This document shows positions 1 to 5,757 of a DNA stretch of 6,352 nt, piece after piece. This DNA is from Planctomycetaceae bacterium (GTDB taxonomy: Bacteria; Planctomycetota; Planctomycetia; Planctomycetales; Planctomycetaceae), in the NCBI GenBank assembly GCA_029259875.1, contig JAJDEK010000228.1, positions 1 to 6,352 on the forward strand. The letters are read 5' to 3'. Position 1 is the stretch's first letter. Each line of letters opens with the position of its first letter. The notes below the pieces were generated by a model that was not told the origin of the DNA, did no database searches, and saw only the letters and a list, made by a program, of their open reading frames with translations. A program made the position numbers and the translations under genes.

Positions 1-4
1 CGAT

Positions 5-47
5 TTTGTCCGTCAATAAAGTTCTTATTTCTTTATTAACGGTCAAA
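5..47 (-). repeat. long imperfect hairpin downstream of gnd
   Basis: TTTG, CCGT and AATAAAG (5-8, 10-13 and 15-21) pair with CTTTATT, ACGG and CAAA (31-37, 39-42 and 44-47) around a nine-base loop. This gives 15 pairs with two single mismatches. It lies about 60 bp past the gnd stop, where the operon's transcript would be expected to end. No T tract is visible on the minus strand before the window edge, so a terminator role is only suggested by position. Confidence 0.45.
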
Positions 48-108
48 TGAATAGGCTGGCTACAGCAAAATAAGATTGGCTATTCGTATGAACCCGTCTG
101 AAATGTAA

Positions 109-1545
109 TTACGAGTCCAGCCGACGTTCACGAATCCAGTCAGTATGGAAAGTACCTTCCTTATCGATCCGTTGATATGTATGAGCTCCAAAATAGTCAC
201 GTTGGGCTTGGAGTAGGTTTGCTGGTAAACGCTCCTGGCGATATCCGTCATAATAACTTAAGGCTGCAGTAAAGCTGGGAACAGGTAACCCAAGCTCAAC
301 AGCGGTCGCCACAACACGTCTCCAGCTTGATTGTGCGTTATTAATAGCATTTCGGAAGAAATCATCTAATAGAAGATTTTCCAGTTGAGGGTTTTTATCA
401 AAAGCTGCTTTAATGTCTTGTAAGAACGTAGAGCGAATAATACATCCACCACGCCACAAGAGAGCAATATCTCCATTGTTGAGCTTCCAGCCAAAGTGTT
501 CGGCGGCGGCATTCAATTGAACATAACCCTGAGCGTAGCTGCATAATTTGGATGCATAGAGAGCCTGTCTTACATCTTCAATAAATTGAGCTCGATCTCC
601 ATCAAATTTTTTCTCGGGACCGCTCAAAATTTTGGATGCACGCACGCGTGCTTCTTTCTGAGCAGAAAGACATCGGGCATAAACGGCTTCTGTGATCAAT
701 GTTGTGGGAACTCCCAAGTCTAATGCATGTTGGCTCATCCATTTCCCTGTTCCCTTTTGTTTGGCAGTATCCAGGATTTTATCAACCAGATATTCGCCTG
801 ATTCTTCATCAATCACAGTGAAAATGTCGCGGGTGATTTCAATCAGGTAACTTTCCAGTTCGCCTTGGTTCCACTTATCAAAGACTTTATAAAGTTCGTC
901 ATTAGTAAGTCCCAAGGTATGTTTCAGAATATAGTAGGATTCACAGATCAACTGCATATCGCCATACTCAATGCCATTATGTACCATTTTGACATAATGG
1001 CCTGCACCTGCTTCACCTACCCATTCGCAGCAGGGGATATCATTATTTTCGCCAACTTTGGCAGAGATGTCTTGTAGAATCGATTTGACATGTGGCCAAC
1101 CATCTGGTGAGCCTCCGGGCATGATACTGGGACCTTTGAGTGCCCCCTCTTCTCCACCAGAAACACCCGTTCCGATGAAGAGTAAACCGGCCTCTTCCAC
1201 TTCTTTAGTACGGCGATTCGTATCATCAAAGTGCGTGTTACCACCATCAATGATAATATCTCCAGGGCTTAATAAGCCTTTGAGGTCTTCAATAATTGTG
1301 TCAACGGCAGGTCCTGCTTTGACCATGAGCATCACCTTACGAGGTGCTGCCAGATTTTCTACGAGTTCTTTGAGAGTATGGTAGCCAGTAATCTTCTGCT
1401 CATCGGTTTTACTCGCAACAAAGTCATCTGTTACACTAGTGGTGCGATTGAAGACTCCTACCGAGTAGCCATGATTGGCCATATTCAGTACCAGATTTTG
1501 TCCCATTACTGCCAGACCTACCAGGCCGATATCATGTTTTGACAT
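109..1545 (-). CDS. gnd: 6-phosphogluconate dehydrogenase, decarboxylating (long form)
   Basis: This enzyme oxidatively decarboxylates 6-phosphogluconate to ribulose 5-phosphate, making NADPH in the cytosolic oxidative pentose phosphate pathway. The 478-residue product matches the long, dimeric form (about 470 residues). The N-terminal Rossmann domain opens with GLVGLAVMGQN (residues 7-17). N33-R34-T35 at the end of the second strand is the NADP-preferring pattern. IIDGGNTHFDDT lies at 98-109 and the family signature GVSGGEEGALKGPSIMPGG at 127-145. Catalytic residues are K186 and E193, with H189 and N190 in KMVHNGIEYGDMQ. The all-helical C-terminal domain carries KQKGTGKWM (262-270) and ends with QRDYFGAHTY (448-457), whose R449 and H455 contact the neighbouring subunit's substrate in known structures. 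The start is ATG, with GAGAG six bases upstream. It lies 88 bp downstream of the HAD gene and is probably last in the operon. Nothing is missing or odd. Confidence 0.97.
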   Translation of the reverse strand: MSKHDIGLVGLAVMGQNLVLNMANHGYSVGVFNRTTSVTDDFVASKTDEQKITGYHTLKELVENLAAPRKVMLMVKAGPAVDTIIEDLKGLLSPGDIIIDGGNTHFDDTNRRTKEVEEAGLLFIGTGVSGGEEGALKGPSIMPGGSPDGWPHVKSILQDISAKVGENNDIPCCEWVGEAGAGHYVKMVHNGIEYGDMQLICESYYILKHTLGLTNDELYKVFDKWNQGELESYLIEITRDIFTVIDEESGEYLVDKILDTAKQKGTGKWMSQHALDLGVPTTLITEAVYARCLSAQKEARVRASKILSGPEKKFDGDRAQFIEDVRQALYASKLCSYAQGYVQLNAAAEHFGWKLNNGDIALLWRGGCIIRSTFLQDIKAAFDKNPQLENLLLDDFFRNAINNAQSSWRRVVATAVELGLPVPSFTAALSYYDGYRQERLPANLLQAQRDYFGAHTYQRIDKEGTFHTDWIRERRLDS

Positions 1546-1604
1546 TGAAAACTCTCATTTGCTTTTGATGTTTTGTTAATAGAAAATGTGTTGAATCTTT
1601 TCCG

Positions 1605-1631
1605 TTGCGATTGAATGACTTCAATCAGCAA
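1605..1631 (-). repeat. hairpin immediately after the HAD gene stop
   Basis: GATTGAA (1609-1615), loop TGAC and TTCAATC (1620-1626) form a perfect 7-bp stem. It is extended by TTGC (1605-1608) with GCAA (1628-1631) past a bulged A1627. On the minus strand it begins two bases after the HAD stop codon and lies within the 88 bp gap before gnd. The sequence after it (CGGAAAAGATT) has no T run, so it looks more like an mRNA 3'-end stabiliser or attenuating hairpin than a full terminator. Confidence 0.5.
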
Positions 1632-1633
1632 GA

Positions 1634-2518
1634 TTATTGTTTCCAGGGAGGTCGCTCTGGAAGATAACTGTCAAACTCATCAATTACTTTTTGTTGATAT
1701 GCACCAGCATATTCACCGTTCAGAAATCGGTCACAAGCTTCGTTGATGAAACGTTCCCAACTGGCCTCTTCTGCTCCGGGATTAATTGGATAAAAGAGAG
1801 CGCCGACGGCTTCTGCTGCTTTCATATCACCGGGAGCATCACCGATCATTAAAACTTTATTGGATTCATATCCACAATCTTTGGCTTGCCCCAACGTTTC
1901 TTTTTTGCTCCCTGCTTCTTGCCCACATATAGCGTCAACATATTGGGCGATATCATGTTCTTCCCATTCTTTATTGAGCGCTGCATTGGGAGTGGCAGAG
2001 CAGACAATCATATCGGCAACCGGATCAAGCTTAATCAGGCTTTCTCTCACATTTGGATACGGGGGGACATCATGAACCATATCAGCGATCATTTCATTGA
2101 CAGCCAATGACCATTTTAATCCGAGTTCCAAATCGGCATCATGAGTTTTTTCAACTTCGACAGCCAATGTGGGATTTCCCAATTTGGTTTCACGTTGAAT
2201 CCAGTCTCTTATTCCTTGGACTTTGGGGATCTCGACATTTCGCGATTTTACTTCTGGTCGTTCTTCTAGCAGATCCAAAGCGAGCGTATACGAAATAAAA
2301 CGATTAGCGCCACGCCACTTGGAATATAAGTTTGTAAATTCAGCAGCTTCGCGTGCGTATTTTGAGATGGGCTGCAAACCAAAATAGTTGATAAAGTTAG
2401 GAATAAAACACTCTTTATGTTTGATTTCCATGGAATCAAAAGCACAACCATCTGAATCTATACCAATCAAAAAGTCGTTTTTCTGTTGAAAGTTGGTATC
2501 CAATGGATTATCCGACAC
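1634..2518 (-). CDS. HAD-superfamily hydrolase, probable phosphatase of unknown substrate
   Basis: This is a 294-residue haloacid dehalogenase-like hydrolase, probably a cytosolic phosphomonoesterase. All four HAD motifs are present. Motif I is GIDSDGCAFDS (19-29), with nucleophile D21 and acid/base D23. Motif II is IVCSAT, with S174. Motif III is a lysine in GSKKETL (K205 or K206). Motif IV is MIGDAPGD, with D227 and D231 for Mg2+. Between motifs I and II lies a cap of about 140 residues, mostly helical by composition, larger than in minimal phosphoglycolate phosphatases; the cap usually sets the substrate. The start is GTG, chosen because GGGAG lies six bases upstream; the ATG 13 bases upstream of it is out of frame. 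The gene sits between PPi-type phosphofructokinase and gnd on the same strand, so a sugar phosphate or phosphosugar acid is a reasonable guess for the substrate, but the sequence does not prove it. Confidence 0.9.
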   Translation of the reverse strand: MSDNPLDTNFQQKNDFLIGIDSDGCAFDSMEIKHKECFIPNFINYFGLQPISKYAREAAEFTNLYSKWRGANRFISYTLALDLLEERPEVKSRNVEIPKVQGIRDWIQRETKLGNPTLAVEVEKTHDADLELGLKWSLAVNEMIADMVHDVPPYPNVRESLIKLDPVADMIVCSATPNAALNKEWEEHDIAQYVDAICGQEAGSKKETLGQAKDCGYESNKVLMIGDAPGDMKAAEAVGALFYPINPGAEEASWERFINEACDRFLNGEYAGAYQQKVIDEFDSYLPERPPWKQ

Positions 2519-2591
2519 AATCTTCTCCCATCTTAGTTCTTAAAAATAATCTTTAATATTCTTAGTTCGTACAAAGGTACGTTTGATTTAT

Positions 2592-3884
2592 TTATTCTGG
2601 TCTGTCTGCTTGAGGAACGTACTTTGGCAGTTTTTGATCACCAAATAATGGTTGTAATTGTGCGAATCGCATACGCCCGTTAATTAAAGGGATACTAGGC
2701 CAGTCATTTCCAACGAGAGGTTGGCAATATTTAATAAAATCATCGGTGACATCCATGCCATCAGCGGTAATCCAATTTTTGGGAAATGTTCGTTCGCTGT
2801 TGGCAACTTCAGGTAACGGAACTTTATCATAACGCACATTGTAACCTGGTCCCTCATTACGAAGTATGGTCGACATGTATCCCGATTCGCCAGCGGCTGC
2901 TAATAGTGCTGCCTTTTGTCCCGCTCCATAGGCTTCGTCTAAATCAACCGTAGAGGCATAGGCGATATTGTGTCGTTGATCTGTTCCTGGAACATTTGCG
3001 CGGGCGGCACCCTTCACCGCCAGGCCTCTCTGATTCAGTTCATTCACTAATAATTGAGCTACTGTCATCTCACTTGAGCTGAACTGCGTATGTCCGAAGG
3101 AGTCTTTCGTTTCGCCGATATCTCCCAGCGACAGCCCTTCACTGACAACGACAACCAGGCGTCCATCTTTTTTAAGCTGATCGTTAATTTGGGTATGAAT
3201 TTGTTCGATACTGACAGGATTCTCAGCTAAATATATCTGCATCGGAATTTTTCGCTGTGGGTCTGCCAGACGAGCGGCAGCAGGGATAAATCCAATTTTG
3301 CGGCCCATCGCTTGTAGAACTAGAACAGGGTCAGCCGGACAGCTTCCTCGATTTTCTTCGTTTGCCATTTGAACCATACTCATCCAGTACCGTGCGGTAC
3401 TGCCATAACCGGGAGTGTGGTCGATGAGTTTGAACTCACTGTCTCCTACATCGTTGTCAATTGTTTTGGGGACTCCAATGCCAACGATATCAACTCCTCT
3501 TTCGGTAGCCATTTGGGCTACTTTGTTCGCTGTGTCCATCGAGTCATTTCCACCGATGTAGCAGAAGTATCCCACATTATGGGCTTTAAAAACTTCAATA
3601 AGACGATCAAAGTCTTCGTCTTGATGTTCTTTTAATTTATAGCGGCAGGTTCCTACTGAACCCGCTGCTGGCGTGACTCGTAACAAGGCAATTTCTTCAG
3701 GAGATTGTCCGCTCAAGTTGAGTAATTCTTCTTTGAGAACCCCTTCAATTCCATGCCAACCCGCATAGATCGTTCCGATTTCTGGTAGATCGCGTGCTGT
3801 CTCCACTAATCCTCGTAAGCTATTATTAATCACTGGCGAAGGACCACCAGATTGGGCCACAATCATATTTTTAGGACTTGCCAC
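2592..3884 (-). CDS. 6-phosphofructokinase, probably pyrophosphate-dependent
   Basis: This enzyme phosphorylates fructose 6-phosphate to fructose 1,6-bisphosphate in glycolysis; the PPi-dependent form is reversible. The product is 430 residues, longer than E. coli PfkA (320) and in the range of PPi-type and mixed-group PFKs. The phosphoryl-donor loop is QSGGPSPVIN (11-20). GGNDSMDT is at 111-118; D114 aligns with G104 of the E. coli enzyme, and Asp there is a known block to ATP and a hallmark of PPi use. PKTIDND (139-145) carries K140, the second PPi hallmark (Gly in ATP enzymes), and catalytic D143. MGRKIGF (193-199) is the substrate-binding MGR motif, and SEG lies at 248-250. N113 replaces the usual Mg-binding Asp of GGDGS or GGDDS. 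The start is GTG, with GAGGAG five bases upstream. It is the first gene of the likely three-gene operon, and upstream lies a 483 bp non-coding stretch. The fold is certain; the PPi assignment rests on two residues. Confidence 0.93.
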   Translation of the reverse strand: MASPKNMIVAQSGGPSPVINNSLRGLVETARDLPEIGTIYAGWHGIEGVLKEELLNLSGQSPEEIALLRVTPAAGSVGTCRYKLKEHQDEDFDRLIEVFKAHNVGYFCYIGGNDSMDTANKVAQMATERGVDIVGIGVPKTIDNDVGDSEFKLIDHTPGYGSTARYWMSMVQMANEENRGSCPADPVLVLQAMGRKIGFIPAAARLADPQRKIPMQIYLAENPVSIEQIHTQINDQLKKDGRLVVVVSEGLSLGDIGETKDSFGHTQFSSSEMTVAQLLVNELNQRGLAVKGAARANVPGTDQRHNIAYASTVDLDEAYGAGQKAALLAAAGESGYMSTILRNEGPGYNVRYDKVPLPEVANSERTFPKNWITADGMDVTDDFIKYCQPLVGNDWPSIPLINGRMRFAQLQPLFGDQKLPKYVPQADRPE

Positions 3885-4003
3885 GTATTCTCCTCACTCT
3901 ACTGTTGTATGTTTGAGATGTTCATACCGTCTTTTGGGCAGAACATTTCTTGTTTATTACATTGAATTCAATTAAACAATGATCGTCACATTTTTAACGC
4001 TCA

Positions 4004-4023
4004 GGCGCCTGTGGTCAGGCGCC
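4004..4023. repeat. perfect 8-bp inverted repeat, GC-rich hairpin
   Basis: GGCGCCTG (4004-4011), a four-base loop and CAGGCGCC (4016-4023) form a perfect stem. Because GGCGCC is itself a palindrome, CAGGCGCC also appears as a direct repeat (4002-4009 and 4016-4023). It is far more GC-rich than the surrounding spacer. It has no T tract on either strand, so it is not a canonical intrinsic terminator. It lies 120 bp upstream of the PFK start and could be a leader hairpin, a protein-binding site or a dispersed palindrome. Confidence 0.6.
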
Positions 4024-4075
4024 AAAATTCCACTCGTTCAAAAATAACCAGTTCCTGACGAATCAATTAAGGCTT

Positions 4076-4219
4076 TTACGAACGTTGCCCACAAGGTCTA
4101 AGGGTGATTATTAGAAAGCTCTTATTGATAAAGTGTTATTTATAAATAGTTTATATCTAACACTCTCTTTGCCTGAGTAGACAGGCAATAGCTTTTGTTC
4201 AGTGTGGGCAATATTGTAA
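4076..4219 (+). ncRNA. candidate structured RNA: nested stems with a three-way junction
   Basis: Four mutually compatible stems are visible. P1: 4085-4093 (TTGCCCACA) pairs perfectly with 4203-4211. It extends outward by a G-U pair (4084/4212), a C/A mismatch, two A-U pairs, a bulged G4080 and four more pairs ending at 4076/4219. P2: 4115-4120 (AAAGCT) pairs with 4190-4195, plus G4114-U4196. P3: 4132-4138 pairs with 4158-4164 and, after a 2x2 internal loop, 4141-4146 pairs with 4150-4155. P4: 4169-4175 (TTGCCTG) pairs with 4182-4188. P2 thus encloses P3 and P4. The plus strand is only slightly favoured: two oppositions are G-U on plus against one on minus, and a T-tailed hairpin lies downstream at 4255-4274. 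I do not recognise an RNA family. A miniature inverted-repeat element is the main alternative, but no target duplication is seen at the ends. Confidence 0.35.
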
Positions 4220-4254
4220 TATGGACTCACAAAGACTTGTTTTAACTCACACAC

Positions 4255-4274
4255 TCGGGATATTACCCGATTTT
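4255..4274 (+). terminator. possible rho-independent terminator, plus strand
   Basis: TCGGG (4255-4259) pairs with CCCGA (4266-4270) across a six-base loop, followed immediately by TTTT (4271-4274) and then GTGCTTT. The stem is short (5 bp), so it would be weak. An alternative fold adds CACA (4250-4253) with TGTG (4274-4277). On the minus strand, the direction of both flanking genes, the hairpin is followed by GTGTGTG, not T residues. The only sensible transcript for it would therefore be a plus-strand RNA from the 4076-4219 element. Confidence 0.28.
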
Positions 4275-4367
4275 GTGCTTTAATTCAAAGTATCGTCGTG
4301 TCACCAATAAAGAAAGTTCTGGGAAAGTTTTCGACTTGGAATCCAAGCCTGCCTGACAAGACGGCAT

Positions 4368-5585
4368 TTATTTCGGTGTGAGGAGAATCTTGGTCCCCTC
4401 AATCTTGTATGATAGATTAAGAGAGCTAAAGAGCGAGTCAAAAAATGTCTGTGCGTTCGCCTCTTCAACTGTAATATCGACTCGTTGCCTGAGGTCAATC
4501 CCTGCCTCGGCTATCTTGGTGTCGTCATATTCAAATTCAATTCCAGATTGTTCCAGTTTTTTCATGACCGCCAGAATTGGAACTTTTTTGACTCGCAATG
4601 TAAATTTTCGTCGTTGAATGGGAATTGCGACGGGCTTTTGAGGTTTAGTTTTATTATAAGCCGTCTTTGGATTGAATAGTTTCTCAATTTCTTCATGAAC
4701 TTCTGTTGAAGTGCTAATCGACAAGGTTTTTCCAGTTTGTACTACAATTATATCCGGGAAACGTTCTTTTAATTGATTGATTACATCGGCTACCAATTTG
4801 CCGCGTGGTGTATATGTTCTTTTGATGATGACAGAATCAGGAATCGGAATGAGCTCAATTTGTGTTCCCTGCTCGTTCCATAGATAGGTCAAATTCAGTT
4901 GAATCAGTAATAATGAGAGTGCTTCATTCGCATTGACCGACGAAAAGGTGCTATGAGCCCAGAGATCATGCGGAATCAGATCTTGGTTTTTGGCTGTAAT
5001 CTGGTAGGCATCTGTGATTTGTTTCAGAATCTCAGAAGGTTGATCGAGATCCTGGTAGTGGAATGTTTTTCTTCGAGAGAGTGAAAGCACACGTGGTTTT
5101 AATTTTGGATGAGATTCAGTAAGTTCGAATAGTTCTTGTTTTCTTAACTCCAGCAGAGTTTTTAAATTCGATACTGCCTTTTCAGGACCAATATAAATAT
5201 TACTGCCAACGATCACTGTTTTGGCATGGGCCTTAGACGCTAAATTTTTCAGCCCCTGCTCTAGAGTCAGGTTTTGTATATCCAGTTTCAGCTTCAATGC
5301 TGGATCAATTTTGCGATCCAGGATAATTGAAATCTTTTGTGTGCTCCGAATGCGTTGGACTATCGCGCGAATTTCTACATTCGACCATGATGCTGAAAAT
5401 GGCTGGGTTAATACCCGTCGGAAGTTTCTATTAGTTAGGTATTTTGGGGCATCCCGATTCAGGGACGCGAGTGGATTTTCCGATACTTGAGCGGCGATTG
5501 TTGAACGAATTGTTCCAATTCCGCTGGAACTAAGGATCAGGAAAAATAAAAACCACCAATTTAGCTGATATCGGGATATTTTCAC
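4368..5585 (-). CDS. exported protein with three STN (secretin/TonB N-terminus-like) repeats
   Basis: I do not recognise a named gene. The 405-residue product starts with a likely Sec signal: basic MKISRYQ, a hydrophobic WWFLFFLILSSSGIG core (10-24), and possible cleavage near TIAA (29-32). Three segments then follow the STN pattern, in which a helix, 'i.i.ld..' strand, 'l.l.n.tleqgL..L' and final 'i.i.p' recur. They lie at about 65-133 (with NLTLEQGLKNLAS), 171-247 (SVNANEALSLLLIQL) and 325-404 (ITVEEANAQTFFDSL). Residues 252-303 resemble a short secretin N1-type domain (GKLVADVINQLKERFPDIIVV). No secretin beta-barrel, TonB box or membrane anchor follows, so it is probably a soluble periplasmic or envelope protein, perhaps a partner of a secretin-like complex (inference). 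GTG is the only usual start (ATG, GTG or TTG) before the upstream in-frame stop at 5625-5627; the Shine-Dalgarno is weak (AGAAAGA). It is divergent from the Hsp70 gene. Confidence 0.72.
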   Translation of the reverse strand: MKISRYQLNWWFLFFLILSSSGIGTIRSTIAAQVSENPLASLNRDAPKYLTNRNFRRVLTQPFSASWSNVEIRAIVQRIRSTQKISIILDRKIDPALKLKLDIQNLTLEQGLKNLASKAHAKTVIVGSNIYIGPEKAVSNLKTLLELRKQELFELTESHPKLKPRVLSLSRRKTFHYQDLDQPSEILKQITDAYQITAKNQDLIPHDLWAHSTFSSVNANEALSLLLIQLNLTYLWNEQGTQIELIPIPDSVIIKRTYTPRGKLVADVINQLKERFPDIIVVQTGKTLSISTSTEVHEEIEKLFNPKTAYNKTKPQKPVAIPIQRRKFTLRVKKVPILAVMKKLEQSGIEFEYDDTKIAEAGIDLRQRVDITVEEANAQTFFDSLFSSLNLSYKIEGTKILLTPK

Positions 5586-5702
5586 AAAACAGATCTTTCT
5601 ATTTTGACGGGAATCTAGCCGCTTTTATGGCAGGAAAACACGAATCAAGTGCTGGAGTGTTGCCGGTGTCCATGATAACATATTAGAAGAGTCCTTTCCC
5701 GT

Positions 5703-5724
5703 CATACTTCATCTTTCAAGTATG
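5703..5724. promoter_or_regulatory. 22-bp dyad upstream of the Hsp70 gene
   Basis: CATACTT (5703-5709) and AAGTATG (5718-5724) form a perfect 7-bp inverted repeat with an eight-base spacer, 33 bp before the ATG. It is not the CIRCE heat-shock operator (TTAGCACTC-N9-GAGTGCTAA). Its position suits either an operator or a 5' leader hairpin. It lies in the 172 bp divergent region shared with the STN-protein gene. No promoter there is clear: TTGCCG (5660-5665) and TATTAG (5681-5686) are 15 bp apart, a poor match. Confidence 0.35.
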
Positions 5725-5757
5725 TGAAAATGTATATCCTAAGAGAGTTAAAGCTTT

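Larger units (their letters stand above)
3885..4367. other. gene-free 483 bp spacer rich in inverted repeats
   Basis: This lies between the start of the phosphofructokinase gene and the stop of the STN-protein gene; both are on the minus strand. I see no credible open reading frame and no tRNA-like cloverleaf. It must carry the promoter and leader of the PFK operon at its left end and the 3' end of the STN transcript at its right end. In between are a perfect GC-rich hairpin (4004-4023), a nested multi-stem element (4076-4219) and a terminator-like hairpin on the plus strand (4255-4274). No convincing sigma-70 promoter with 16-18 bp spacing was found for PFK. The AT-rich block 3951-3980 is the likeliest place, but its best hexamers (TTGTTT and TAATAA, read on the minus strand) are only 14 bp apart. 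Confidence 0.7.

Noticed and set aside
60..251. 63-codon minus-strand frame over the 3' end of gnd
   Set aside because: It overlaps the conserved gnd C-terminus in another frame and has no recognisable domain.
865..1384. Plus- and minus-strand open frames overlapping gnd (865-1077, 1017-1250 and 1058-1384)
   Set aside because: They lie wholly inside a certain gene, have no family motif and have the composition expected of antisense shadows.
4076..4274. 6S RNA
   Set aside because: The length is similar, but the fold has a three-way junction rather than one long hairpin with a central bubble.
4312..4329. Tandem GAAAGTT repeat with 11-base period
   Set aside because: Only two short copies in AT-rich DNA; too little to call a functional repeat.
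4335..4347. CTTGGAATCCAAG as terminator of the STN gene
   Set aside because: The palindrome is real, but it leaves only a 5-bp stem with a three-base loop and is followed by TCGAAAAC on the minus strand, not a T run.
3885..4367. tRNA or bacterial SRP RNA in the gene-free spacer
   Set aside because: No T-arm GGTTCRA motif with an acceptor stem was found, and the conserved SRP tetraloop region is absent on both strands.
4301..4498. 65-codon minus-strand frame at the end of the STN gene
   Set aside because: Most of it overlaps the third STN repeat in another frame, and the arginine- and leucine-rich product resembles no family.
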